A stretch of 64,000 bases of DNA from Puia dinghuensis (GTDB lineage: Bacteria; Bacteroidota; Bacteroidia; Chitinophagales; Chitinophagaceae): positions 1-64,000 of the forward strand of contig JAMFSL010000073.1 of assembly GCA_026225275.1 (NCBI GenBank), read 5' to 3'. Shown here in pieces: positions 42,469 to 51,481 of this stretch. The translations under genes were made by a program, and so were the position numbers. The notes under the pieces were generated by a model that worked only from the letters and a program-made list of their open reading frames with translations, was not told where the DNA came from and searched no databases. Numbering within the stretch: the stretch's first letter is position 1; every line of letters begins with the position of its first letter.

Positions 42469-45257
42469 AGTTGATTGAACAGAAGTTTGAATGTTCCGTG
42501 CGTCTGGGCGCGGAAGGTGATCTCCGGTCCGATGACGTATAATTTGCCTTCACCGACGTTGGCTACGAATGCGGCGACGCCGTCGCGGAGATACGCCTGG
42601 CCCCAGGCCCAGCCGCTGCGGAGAGGTTTGTCGTCGGCGAACCAGGCGATCGGGCGGATTGTGCCATTGGCGTAGGCGGCGGGCTCGATATTAAATACCG
42701 GGCTTGCATCGAAGTAGACGTCAGCCACGCTGCTCATTCCCCAGGCGGGTTGACTGGCGGAGTCCAGTGAGACCCGCAATACGCTGCCGGGGATATAGAA
42801 CTTTTCTCCGGGCAGTTTGCGTTCTTTGCCGCCGACCAGTTCGACGAGGGCGTCGTGTACGGGCAGCTTCAGCTGATAGGCCAGATTGGCGCTCGAGCCG
42901 ATCGTCACGATATGACCGCCGGCCTTGAGAAATTTTTCCAGTTCGGGGATCGAGTGTTCCGGTGTGATGCGTCCCAGGTGCGTGCGATATTCCGCGGGGA
43001 GGCTGTCAGCATCAGGCTGCCGCCTGTTACCGTAGGGAGATTCGTTGCCCGGGGAAACCGCCGGAATAGCTCCGCCTACGAAGACGATCACGTCATATTT
43101 CGAGCGGAGGTTGCCGGAATCGATATCACGGCCATAGATGACCGTTACAGGGAAATGATATTGTTCGGAGATCCACCTGATCCAGCCCGAGGGCATAGAT
43201 CCGCCGTAGGTATCCCAGAGGGCGATACGGGCGGCGGTAATTTTAACTGTGTTTGCGGGACGATGACCGGAGACATAGAAATCGCCGTTTGAGGTGCTGC
43301 GATAAACAGGTTTGCCGGCCTTCAGGAGATCGTTGACAGCTATGTAGGAAGCGTTGCTGCGGGCATCCAGCCGGCCATCTTTTGGAGTGACAGGGGCTGC
43401 CGTTTGAAGCTCGCCGTAAGGAATGCGGTCGAAAGGGCCGTCAAAGGCATCTGTGATGCGGTCGAATTTGACGCCCATCGTATAAGCCAGTGTCCAGCCG
43501 GCTGCGTCATAAGGCGGAATGGGGGGACCGCCGGGGTAGGCGAAGTCATTAGGATGGTCCTGGGGTTCGAACATATCCAGCACGTGAGGTCGGAAGGCCT
43601 GGTCTGTCTTGACGATATAAGAGCCGGCGGGGTATTGTTTGCCGGCGACCGTGAAAGGCGCCGATGCCTTCGAGACGGCGATACCGTTGCCGATCAGGGC
43701 GTTGATGAAACGTACGGCGGTGGTGAAGTCAGGTTGGTCCGAGGAGACGATATATCCGCGGGCATCGCGGTAAGCCGGATTTTTCAGCACGCTGTCATAG
43801 AACCGGGTGGGGATCACCGTCTGACCTTCCCGCTCGCCGCCGCCGGGGGATTCGATCTCAGCTGCGGAGTCGGCGGCATTACGATTGCCGCCTGTGCGCG
43901 GGGTACGGGGGCCGGCGCCACCGCGGCTGGTATCCGTCCGGTTGCGACCAGCGCCACGACCTGTAGGGGCAGAGGTAGTGGAGGCTGCATAGAGATCGTT
44001 GATCTGCGCGATACGTCGCGGGGAGAGTGTCCAGTAGTCTTTGCTGCCTCTGTCGATAGAGTTTCGGCCCATCTTATAAATATTATATAGCAATTCGTCC
44101 CGGTAGCGGGAGGCATAGTCCAGCACGGCGTAGTTGAGCGATATAGAGTAGTCGATCGATTCCCGGAAGTACCATTTCTGCGGGGTAACGGGAAAGGGTG
44201 TAGCGTCGTTGGGGATGAGCCGTTGCGGTACGAGTGGTACGTCGGCCGGTGTCGGGCCGCCGATGATCTCCGTCAGCAAGCCTACCATATTGTGAAAATA
44301 AGTGGTGGTGCGAAGGCCGCCGTTGTACCAGGTGGAATAAACCGAGCCGGCGCGTTTGGTATAGCCGGGTTTGCCTTCCAGGTTGAGGCGATCGATCATG
44401 GCCGCGCCGACGGCGTCGAGACTGGTCATGACCAGGGGGTCAAAGACATAGTTAAAGGGATCGCGATAGGGTGGTCCTGCAAGGATAGAGCCGGCGGGGC
44501 CGGCCTGGTGGTGGTTATACATGATCTGCGGTATCCACTCGACGAAGAGCTGGCGGCCAATATTCTGTGTCTCTTTCAGGTTGAGCATGTAGAAATCGCG
44601 GTTATTATCATGGCCTGCATATTTTTCCCAGAGGCGTGGCACCTGTTCCAGCGAGCGTTTTTCCGGAATGGGATTGCGCATATACCAGTCCGATACCAGT
44701 TCCTGACCGTCGGGGTTGGCATGCGTTAGCAGGATGATGACGTTGTCGAGGATGCGCATCGTCTCAGGATCTGTCCGGCTGGTGAGTTGATAAGCAGTCT
44801 CGATGAGCTGATGGGCGCCTACGACTTCCGTCGCGTGCAGACCGCCGTCGATCCAGACGACTGCCTTGCCTTCAGCTGCCAGGGCGTGTGCCTGCTCATC
44901 GGTGATGCCATCGGCGTGCGCCAATTGCTGGGAGATGCTTTTATAGCGATCGAGCATTTTTAAGTTAGCCGGGGAGGAGACGATCAGCATGATCTGGTCG
45001 CGTCCTTCTTCCGTTTTGCCGATGACGGTTAGGCGGATGCGGTCGCTGGCGGCGGCGAGTTTTTTAAAATACGCCTCCGTCGTTGTGTAGTTCGCGAGCA
45101 TATAGTTGTCGCCTATCGAGAAGCCGAAGTGAGATTTCGGGGTGGGGATGGCGGGGTTGAAAGAGGCCTGTGTGCCGGGGGAGGTAGGCTGTGCTTGCAG
45201 GACCAGGGTCAGCAGGAGGGCGCCAAGGATGAAGGCAAGGTGTCTGTTTTTTCTCAT
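42459..45257 (-). CDS. M14-family zinc carboxypeptidase, secreted
   Basis: A 932-residue exported peptidase (signal peptide ending LQAQ). The M14 domain occupies roughly residues 45-385. Zinc ligands are visible as GGLHATE (His141, Glu144) and the later His in MYNHHQAG (about 249-250), with NPDG between them. A Gly/Arg/Asn-rich disordered stretch (about residues 430-480) separates it from a C-terminal region of about 450 residues with a glutamine-amidotransferase-like pattern (YDVIVFVGGAIPAVSPG, FLKAGGHIVTIGSSA). Such long M14 proteins are common in Bacteroidota and are thought to degrade external peptides. Confidence 0.9.
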   Translation of the reverse strand: MRKNRHLAFILGALLLTLVLQAQPTSPGTQASFNPAIPTPKSHFGFSIGDNYMLANYTTTEAYFKKLAAASDRIRLTVIGKTEEGRDQIMLIVSSPANLKMLDRYKSISQQLAHADGITDEQAHALAAEGKAVVWIDGGLHATEVVGAHQLIETAYQLTSRTDPETMRILDNVIILLTHANPDGQELVSDWYMRNPIPEKRSLEQVPRLWEKYAGHDNNRDFYMLNLKETQNIGRQLFVEWIPQIMYNHHQAGPAGSILAGPPYRDPFNYVFDPLVMTSLDAVGAAMIDRLNLEGKPGYTKRAGSVYSTWYNGGLRTTTYFHNMVGLLTEIIGGPTPADVPLVPQRLIPNDATPFPVTPQKWYFRESIDYSISLNYAVLDYASRYRDELLYNIYKMGRNSIDRGSKDYWTLSPRRIAQINDLYAASTTSAPTGRGAGRNRTDTSRGGAGPRTPRTGGNRNAADSAAEIESPGGGEREGQTVIPTRFYDSVLKNPAYRDARGYIVSSDQPDFTTAVRFINALIGNGIAVSKASAPFTVAGKQYPAGSYIVKTDQAFRPHVLDMFEPQDHPNDFAYPGGPPIPPYDAAGWTLAYTMGVKFDRITDAFDGPFDRIPYGELQTAAPVTPKDGRLDARSNASYIAVNDLLKAGKPVYRSTSNGDFYVSGHRPANTVKITAARIALWDTYGGSMPSGWIRWISEQYHFPVTVIYGRDIDSGNLRSKYDVIVFVGGAIPAVSPGNESPYGNRRQPDADSLPAEYRTHLGRITPEHSIPELEKFLKAGGHIVTIGSSANLAYQLKLPVHDALVELVGGKERKLPGEKFYIPGSVLRVSLDSASQPAWGMSSVADVYFDASPVFNIEPAAYANGTIRPIAWFADDKPLRSGWAWGQAYLRDGVAAFVANVGEGKLYVIGPEITFRAQTHGTFKLLFNQLYK

Positions 45258-45437
45258 GTGTAGTTGTTTTAGTTGGTGAAGCGGCCCGGGAGTGCAGCCG
45301 GTACCTGAAAATATCGATAATTCGGTTTCCCGGTAAAAAAATACACGAGCGGGGCATTGTCGGGATATATTTAGTATTTTCCCGCCTCAGGGTAGGAAAC
45401 TGCACCTTCGGTGTCAATAAGACAGGAGTATGCCATC

Positions 45438-47426
45438 ATGAAGTATTTAATCATTGCCCTATTGATCTTACTGGCCGGGTATGCGAATGCGCAGACCTGC
45501 ACCGGGGGGTTGGGTGATCCTATTGCTGATATAACGTTTGGGGCAGGTACTGGCTTTGGCGGTCCGCTGGCGGCTGGTATTACGAATATGTCTTATGTTG
45601 CGAATCAGTGTCCCAGTGATGGCTATTACACCATCGCCAGCAGCACTGCGAATTGTTTTGGCAATACCTGGCTGAACGTCACCCACGATCACACCGGCGA
45701 CCCGAATGGCTATTTCATGCTGATCAATGCCAGTTATTCCCCCAGTCAGTTTTACACGCAGACCATTACCGGCCTTTGTCCGGGCACCTCCTACCAGTTT
45801 GCTGCCTGGATCCTCAACATGGATAATGAACAGGGGCTGATCCTTCCCAATATTACTTTTACCATTTCGAGTACTGACGGCACAGTGTTGCAGACTTATT
45901 CGACAGGTGATATTCAGGCGTCGGGCAGCGTCAACTGGGTGCAATACGCCACTTATTTCAATACGCCAGCCAGCGTCACCTCTGTGGTCCTGCAGATGAC
46001 CAATAATGCCAGCGGGGGTGACGGCAATGATATTGCGTTGGACGATATCACGTTCAGGGCGGCGGGCCCCACCACTCTCGAGACCATAACAGGTTATACC
46101 ACCGATAGTATTATCTTCTGCCAGAACAATCTCAGCGTATTGACCTTCAATGCTACTGTTGAGAACTGTTATCCCACCGTTGCTTATCAATGGCAGGAGA
46201 GCACCGACGGTGGGACGACGTGGGCGGATATTCCCGGCGCAACGGGGCTCAACTATTTGCGATCGCCGACAGGCACAGGGGTCTATGATTACCGGTTGCT
46301 CGTAGCGCAGGCCGGTAATATCGGAATTTCCACCTGTGAGGTGGCGTCATCGCCGATCAGCATCAATGTGGTGCCTATTCCATCGCCGGCGGTCACTATT
46401 ACTGTCAATCCCGACAGCAGCTGTGTGGGGAAGACCGTTACTTTTACGGCGATACCCGACAGCGGAGGCGCCAGTCCGGTCTATCAATGGATGGTCAATG
46501 GAGTGGGTTCCGGGACGGGGGGTGTGACGTACAGCACTTCCAGTCTGGCCAGCAGTGATGTCGTCAATTGTATAATGACCAGCGATGCGACTTGTGTGTT
46601 GAACCCTGTTGTTGTCAGCAATGATCTGTCTGTTTACGTGACGACAGTGCCAGTTACGGGGGTGTCCATTGCCTCATCGGCGTTGAGCATCTGCCAGGAC
46701 AGCGTCGTTGTTTTTACGGCGACGCCTTCTAACGGCGGGGGGGAACCGACCTATCAATGGACCGTCAACGGGCAGGGTACGGGGTCGGATGCGGCGGTCT
46801 TTGCGGACAGCCTGCTGAATAACGGTGATGTCGTCAACTGCACGATGACCGGCAGTCTGTTGTGTTCGTTGCCTGTTACGCCGCCTCAGCCTATAACGAT
46901 GACCATATATCCACTGCCTGCGATATTGTTGCCGGCGGATACTGTGATTGCGGGTGGGCAAAGCCTGCAGCTGGATCCCATCATCACAGGTACTATCGCC
47001 AGTTATCAATGGAGTCCGGATACGTGGTTAGACAATACGACCGTGGCTAATCCGGTTGCGACGCCTGTAGGGACGACGACTTATTCGCTGATGGTGGTAT
47101 CGTCCGATGGCTGCAAGGCGTCCGCCAGTGAGACCGTAGGGGTATTCTATTCCCTGCAGATGCCCAGTGGTTTTACGCCTAACGGGGATGGTCGCAATGA
47201 TTTGTTTCGGGTGCCACCGTCGATTCCTGTCATTATCCGGCAGCTGGCTGTCTATAATCGGCAGGGGTTGATGGTGTTTTCGACCAGTAATGTTGGCGTG
47301 GGTTGGGATGGTACTTTTAATGGGCATCCGCAGCCGGCAGGTGTATATGTATGGGAGCTGGTGTATGATAATCCGCTGAGCCGGCGGATTGAGTCGGCAA
47401 AGGGGACGGTGATGCTGGTGCGATGA
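45438..47426 (+). CDS. T9SS type B sorting-domain surface protein with Ig/PKD-like repeats
   Basis: A 662-residue secreted protein (signal KYLIIALLILLAGYANAQ). An N-terminal jelly-roll domain of about 200 residues (GYFMLINASYSP, GLCPGTSYQFAAWILNM, ALDDITFR) resembles carbohydrate-binding folds. Several Ig-like repeats follow; two successive ones share YQWMVNG/YQWTVNG and DVVNCIMT/DVVNCTMT. The C-terminus is the gliding-motility-associated type B sorting domain (PSGFTPNGDGRNDLFRV, QPAGVYVWELVY). It probably acts as a surface adhesin or filament. The start is ATG 45438, nine codons inside the listed ORF. It is a single gene with a 180-bp upstream region. Confidence 0.88.
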   Translation: MKYLIIALLILLAGYANAQTCTGGLGDPIADITFGAGTGFGGPLAAGITNMSYVANQCPSDGYYTIASSTANCFGNTWLNVTHDHTGDPNGYFMLINASYSPSQFYTQTITGLCPGTSYQFAAWILNMDNEQGLILPNITFTISSTDGTVLQTYSTGDIQASGSVNWVQYATYFNTPASVTSVVLQMTNNASGGDGNDIALDDITFRAAGPTTLETITGYTTDSIIFCQNNLSVLTFNATVENCYPTVAYQWQESTDGGTTWADIPGATGLNYLRSPTGTGVYDYRLLVAQAGNIGISTCEVASSPISINVVPIPSPAVTITVNPDSSCVGKTVTFTAIPDSGGASPVYQWMVNGVGSGTGGVTYSTSSLASSDVVNCIMTSDATCVLNPVVVSNDLSVYVTTVPVTGVSIASSALSICQDSVVVFTATPSNGGGEPTYQWTVNGQGTGSDAAVFADSLLNNGDVVNCTMTGSLLCSLPVTPPQPITMTIYPLPAILLPADTVIAGGQSLQLDPIITGTIASYQWSPDTWLDNTTVANPVATPVGTTTYSLMVVSSDGCKASASETVGVFYSLQMPSGFTPNGDGRNDLFRVPPSIPVIIRQLAVYNRQGLMVFSTSNVGVGWDGTFNGHPQPAGVYVWELVYDNPLSRRIESAKGTVMLVR

Positions 47427-47533
47427 GTAGCGGCCGATCGTTTATTATAAAATTTTATTATATAATAGGTATCCGTTCGGATCAATTTAAGAAAAGAATG
47501 CAGGGAATAGCGCGGGATTCAGGCGAGGGGCAT

Positions 47534-47541
47534 TAGTTTTG
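47534..47541 (+). promoter_or_regulatory. TAGTTTTG -7 box upstream of the MDR gene
   Basis: TAGTTTTG is an exact match to the Bacteroidota TAnnTTTG consensus, 24 bp before the ATG of the oxidoreductase gene. No good TTTG -33 element is seen at the right distance. Confidence 0.45.
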
Positions 47542-47564
47542 TGGCAAATTCAAAAAATCAATAG

Positions 47565-48500
47565 ATGAAAGCAATTATTCTTAAGGAATTCGGCGGGGTA
47601 GATCAATTGGAATTGACGGAACTGCCGACGCCGGTGATCGGCGAAGGAGAAGTATTGGTACAGGTAAAGGCGATCAGCATCAACCCGGTGGATGTGAAGA
47701 CGAGGGCGGGTAAAGGGGCTGCGGGGGCGTTGAAAGACCAGAAGCCGATGATCCTGGGGTGGGATATTGCGGGCATCGTGACCGAATCAAAGTCAGAGGA
47801 ATTTGAGGCAGGGGATGAGGTCTTCGGGATGGTTCATTTTCCTGGTCATGGTAAGGCTTATGCGGAGTATGTGGCTGCGCCGGCGGATCAGCTGGCGTTG
47901 AAGCCTGCAAATATAAGTTTTGAGGCGGCAGCCGCGTCTACACTGGCAGCATTGGCGGCCTGGCAGGCTTTTTCCGATCACGGCAGGCTGCGGGCGGGTC
48001 AGCGGGTGTTGATCCATGCGGCGGCAGGCGGCGTGGGGCATTTTGCGGTACAGATCGCGCGGCATACCGGAGCCTATGTGATCGGCACGGCTTCGGCGGA
48101 GAATAAAGATTTCGTGCTGGGGTTAGGGGCCAATGAGTGTATAGATTATAAGGCGCAGCGTTTTGAAGACGTGGTCAAGGATATCGATTTTGTGCTGGAC
48201 ACCCATGGCGGGGAATATGTGGACCGGTCACTGCAGGTGATCAAAAAAGGGGGAACGATCGTGAGCATCCCTTCGTCAGTAAATGCGGGTGTGAAGGAAA
48301 AGGCGAAGGCGAAAGGCATCAACGGCCTGACGATGATGGTGCAATCGAGCGGGGAGGACATGCAGCACCTTGCGGGCTGGCTGGGAGACGGGACTTTGCG
48401 GGCGGAGGTTTCCAAGGTGTTTTCGTTTGAGCAAATGGCGGAAGCTCACCAGGCGGTAGAGACGGGAAAGACGAGGGGGAAAGTGGTGGTTATATTTTGA
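47565..48500 (+). CDS. MDR-family NADP-dependent oxidoreductase (quinone oxidoreductase-like)
   Basis: A 311-residue cytoplasmic medium-chain reductase without the zinc-binding residues of alcohol dehydrogenases. It has the GroES-like N-terminal domain (KAIILKEFGGVDQLELTELPTP, VDVKTRAGKGAAG) and the Rossmann motif VLIHAAAGGVGHFAVQIAR, in which AAGGVG is the nucleotide-binding loop. Enzymes of this group reduce quinones or activated alkenes with NADPH. It appears to be monocistronic, as a promoter-like box lies just upstream. Confidence 0.93.
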   Translation: MKAIILKEFGGVDQLELTELPTPVIGEGEVLVQVKAISINPVDVKTRAGKGAAGALKDQKPMILGWDIAGIVTESKSEEFEAGDEVFGMVHFPGHGKAYAEYVAAPADQLALKPANISFEAAAASTLAALAAWQAFSDHGRLRAGQRVLIHAAAGGVGHFAVQIARHTGAYVIGTASAENKDFVLGLGANECIDYKAQRFEDVVKDIDFVLDTHGGEYVDRSLQVIKKGGTIVSIPSSVNAGVKEKAKAKGINGLTMMVQSSGEDMQHLAGWLGDGTLRAEVSKVFSFEQMAEAHQAVETGKTRGKVVVIF

Positions 48501-48510
48501 CCGGCGGGGA

Positions 48511-48541
48511 TTGGTTTTTACGAAATAAATGATTATATTTA
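48511..48541 (+). promoter_or_regulatory. Probable Bacteroidota promoter for the small membrane protein gene
   Basis: TTGG at 48511 and TATATTTA at 48534-48541 are separated by about 20 bp, matching the TTTG/TAnnTTTG arrangement with one mismatch in each box. The downstream ATG is at 48579. Confidence 0.5.
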
Positions 48542-48578
48542 GATTGCTATTGTCTTTCTATCTATTAAAATTGCTGCC

Positions 48579-48851
48579 ATGTCTAAACAAGAACACCCCC
48601 TGTTTACTTACTCATTTTATACATTCCTTTTTAACAGCTATAAGAACCCGCCCGAGAGACGTCATGCCGAAGATTATCGGCTGAAGCATGAAGCAGCGGC
48701 CGATGTCGATGAGGGTTGGTATATTGGAGACGATACCTTGTATATTGAAGACGATACGCGGCAGAAGAGTCTTTTAAAATGGCGTATCCTGATGGTCTTA
48801 TTCCTGTCGATGGCAGCAGCTGCGGCTTACTTTTCCATTATGATTAAATAA
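48579..48851 (+). CDS. Small protein with C-terminal transmembrane helix, unknown function
   Basis: A 90-residue protein. The charged N-terminal 65 residues (NPPERRHAEDYRLKHEAAAD, YIGDDTLYIEDDTR) precede a single C-terminal hydrophobic helix (ILMVLFLSMAAAAAYFSIMI), so it is probably tail-anchored in the inner membrane. A promoter-like pair upstream and good codon use support a real gene. No family is recognised. Confidence 0.65.
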   Translation: MSKQEHPLFTYSFYTFLFNSYKNPPERRHAEDYRLKHEAAADVDEGWYIGDDTLYIEDDTRQKSLLKWRILMVLFLSMAAAAAYFSIMIK

Positions 48852-48859
48852 GGCGGGAT

Positions 48860-49975
48860 CTACGGTTCGTAGTCGTACGGGAGCAAGGTGGCCATCTTTT
48901 GCGACCAGGTCCAGAAGCCAACGAATTGCATATCCGGATTTCTGGAACTGCCGTTAGAAAAGACCTCTATGGGTATCCCGCTTGCCAACTCCAGGGTGGT
49001 GGTCATGCCATCGTCGTTTGTGCGGGTCAAAGAATGCCTGACCTGGCTTTCCGGGTTGGTGGGATCCAGTCCGTAATCGTTAAGGTATTCCTGTGGGAGC
49101 GACTTGCGCAGGTATGTGACTTTCACCACACCTTCGAAGCTCAGCACCAGAGCATTGCTATCCCGGGCGGTTATAAGATAGGAAGGATCGATGGACTTAT
49201 TTTGATCGACCAACGTGCTATCCTGATGGGCGAGCAGGCCCATCGAAAACCCTTCCTCCTTTACCCGGTTGCGGAACAGGGCCCTGTAGAAATGCATGGA
49301 AGATCCGTAATACGACACCTCCCGGTTTTTGGTCCATTGTTTTTTCTGCTTGGGGGTCCCATCCATTTCCTTAAACAAGGGGAAAGTGGAAAAAGAGATG
49401 TGCTGGTTATTAAAATCCAGCTTGAAGTCTTCCAGGTTCACCTGGAGCAGATAGCCCAGAGCACTGTTCTCGATGAGCATGGGTCCATTGGAATGAGCCG
49501 ATAGAACCCTCATGATCCGGTTATAATGGATATGCACGATTTCCGGGTTGAGGAGCCTGCACTGTTTGGCAAAAGCCGAGGTGCCGATAAACTGCTCCCT
49601 GAAGAACTCCCCCCACCTATTCCATCCATCCTTGTCATAGCCCTGTACGGTAACCGCATTCAGCTCTTCAGACTTGAGGTGCAAGGCGATATTATAAAAC
49701 GGCTTGAGGCTGCGGCTGTCGATGGACTCCAGGTCCGTCTGGTAGCCGACGTTCGAAATAACCAGCGTGTATTTGCCGGCAGGTATATTATGGAGGACGA
49801 AATCTCCTTTGTCGTCGGTCGCTGCTCCCTTTGAGGTATTGCTGAAAAAGATGCTGACTCCTGCGATCGGCGCACCGGTCTCGGCGGCCACGACTTTGCC
49901 CCGGATGAAGTCCTGGGCCACGGTGCGAATAGCGCAAAAAAAGAGGAAGGAAAAGAAGGCAAGGCCGCGTAACAT
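48860..49975 (-). CDS. Exported protein with carboxypeptidase-like regulatory domain, unknown function
   Basis: A 371-residue secreted protein. The signal peptide (GLAFFSFLFFCAIRTVAQ) is followed by a CarboxypepD_reg-like beta-sandwich (IRGKVVAAETGAPIAGVSIFFSNTSKG, YTLVISNVGYQT) at residues about 23-110. A C-terminal domain of about 250 residues follows, with no motif I recognise (WNRWGEFFREQFIG, KEEGFSMGLLAHQDS). The domain order resembles many Bacteroidota periplasmic proteins of unknown role. It is not a TonB receptor because the barrel is missing. Confidence 0.8.
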   Translation of the reverse strand: MLRGLAFFSFLFFCAIRTVAQDFIRGKVVAAETGAPIAGVSIFFSNTSKGAATDDKGDFVLHNIPAGKYTLVISNVGYQTDLESIDSRSLKPFYNIALHLKSEELNAVTVQGYDKDGWNRWGEFFREQFIGTSAFAKQCRLLNPEIVHIHYNRIMRVLSAHSNGPMLIENSALGYLLQVNLEDFKLDFNNQHISFSTFPLFKEMDGTPKQKKQWTKNREVSYYGSSMHFYRALFRNRVKEEGFSMGLLAHQDSTLVDQNKSIDPSYLITARDSNALVLSFEGVVKVTYLRKSLPQEYLNDYGLDPTNPESQVRHSLTRTNDDGMTTTLELASGIPIEVFSNGSSRNPDMQFVGFWTWSQKMATLLPYDYEP

Positions 49976-50011
49976 GAGTCTCCGTTAATACCACAATATA
50001 CACTTAATTAA

Positions 50012-50048
50012 TAGAGCCGTATAAACACTTATGGGGGCTTTTTTTTAA
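50012..50048 (+). terminator. Hairpin followed by T8 (weak)
   Basis: AGCC-GT-ATAA-ACAC-TTAT-GG-GGCT forms an interrupted stem followed by eight T residues. It lies in the 219-bp region between the divergent 48860 and GH16 genes, reading towards GH16. It may stop antisense or upstream-initiated RNA. The stem is weak. Confidence 0.3.
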
Positions 50049-50194
50049 AGGTATCGACGACTGCGTTTGAGCGGCGGTGATAGCTGGTGGTTTTAAAAAC
50101 TTATCCACCTAATTATTTTTTTGGGGTATAGAGCAGTAGTTTGCCGTGTCATTTTAGGTCGATTATTAAATCTTATCACCTTAAAGTAGTCACT

Positions 50195-51481
50195 ATGAGA
50201 CCCAAACAAAGCCTTATTCTGAAAATGGCTGGCGGCGGCATCCGGCGCACGCTTGGCATTCGGCGCACGCTGATTGGCGGCAGCGCAATCCTGCTGATCT
50301 TCGCTGCCAGTTCCTGTAAAAAAAATCTGAAAGCGGATGGGGGGACCAACGGGACTATCCCGCGGGCCATTGCCTATCAACTCATCTGGGACGATGAATT
50401 CAACGGGACCAGCCTCAACACCAGCAACTGGAACATCGATGTCGGCAATCCGGGTGTTAACAGCGAGCAGGAGTATTACCAGGCCTCCAATGTAACGGAA
50501 ACGGGCGGCAACCTGGTCCTTACCGCTAACAACCAAACGGTTGACGGGCAGCCGTACACGTCCGGCAAGATCGATACCTACGGGAAATTCTCCACGACTT
50601 ACGGGCGGATCGAGGCCCGGATCGCTTTACCGATGGTGCAGGGTATGTGGCCTGCTTTCTGGATGCTGGGTAACTCCATCAATACGGGAACAGGTTGGCC
50701 GCAGTGTGGGGAGATTGACATTATGGAGCAGGTCAATACCAACAACACCATCCTTGGGACGATGCACTGGTATGACAATGGAGATGCGTCGTATGGCGGC
50801 AGTCTGCCGACGGACAACACACCAGCGGACTTCCATATTTATGCGGTAGAATGGACTAGCACGGGTATCAACTGGTATGTGGATGATAGTCTATACTGGT
50901 CGGGTAATACCACCAACAATATCAACAATACGGGCGCTTTCCAGGATCCTTTCTACATTATCTTCAACCTGGCGGTCGGCGGCACGCTATCGGGGCCGAC
51001 AGTCAATACCGGCGCATTGCCGGCGAGTATGCTGGTGGATTATGTGCATGTATACAGCCTGACCGGCAGCGCCCCGCCTGTGGGCCAGGTGATCACGCTG
51101 AAGGGGAGTAATGGGTTGTATGTGACCAGCAATAACGCCGAGCCTGATTCGGCCATGCAATGTAACCGGGCGACCGCACAGGCCTGGGAGCAATTCACGG
51201 TTGGCGATGCGGGTAATGGGCTGATCACGCTGAAAGGAAGCAATGGGTTATACGTGACGGGCAATAACGCCGGGGCCGACTCTGCCATGCAATGTAACCG
51301 GGCAACGGCACAGGCCTGGGAGCAGTTCAGGTGGATTGTCAATTCCAATGGTACGATCTCGCTGCAGGGGACGAATGGAGACTATGTGACTGGCAATAAT
51401 GCGACGCCTGATTCGGCGATGCAATGTAACCGGCTGCAAGCGCAGGCCTGGGAACAGTTTACTTATAACGTTGTGAATTGA
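50195..51481 (+). CDS. GH16 beta-glucanase (laminarinase-like) with fascin-like beta-trefoil repeats, lipoprotein
   Basis: A 428-residue surface lipoprotein (lipobox AASSC). Residues about 60-285 are a GH16 jelly roll: LIWDDEFNGTSLNTSNWN start, and catalytic GEIDIMEQ with nucleophile Glu173, Asp175 and acid/base Glu178. The family hydrolyses beta-1,3 or beta-1,3/1,4 glucans. The C-terminal 130 residues consist of three closely similar trefoil repeats (LKGSNGLYVT, MQCNRATAQAWEQF) like those in the GH18 protein. I use ATG 50195; the listed ORF start is 18 codons earlier. The stop overlaps the next ATG (TGATG). Confidence 0.93.
   Translation: MRPKQSLILKMAGGGIRRTLGIRRTLIGGSAILLIFAASSCKKNLKADGGTNGTIPRAIAYQLIWDDEFNGTSLNTSNWNIDVGNPGVNSEQEYYQASNVTETGGNLVLTANNQTVDGQPYTSGKIDTYGKFSTTYGRIEARIALPMVQGMWPAFWMLGNSINTGTGWPQCGEIDIMEQVNTNNTILGTMHWYDNGDASYGGSLPTDNTPADFHIYAVEWTSTGINWYVDDSLYWSGNTTNNINNTGAFQDPFYIIFNLAVGGTLSGPTVNTGALPASMLVDYVHVYSLTGSAPPVGQVITLKGSNGLYVTSNNAEPDSAMQCNRATAQAWEQFTVGDAGNGLITLKGSNGLYVTGNNAGADSAMQCNRATAQAWEQFRWIVNSNGTISLQGTNGDYVTGNNATPDSAMQCNRLQAQAWEQFTYNVVN
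51089..51464 (+). repeat. Three tandem coding repeats (fascin-like trefoil units)
   Basis: Units at about 51089-51199, 51221-51330 and 51356-51464 start at positions 132 and 135 bp apart and share long nearly identical DNA stretches (for example GCAATGTAACCGG and CAGGCCTGGGA in all three). Units 1 and 2 are the most alike. This suggests recent internal duplication or conversion in the glycan-binding tail of the GH16 gene. Confidence 0.85.

Noticed and set aside
43404-44090. 228-residue plus-strand ORF opposite the M14 peptidase.
   Set aside because: Shadow frame over the peptidase's linker and C-terminal region; no motif support.
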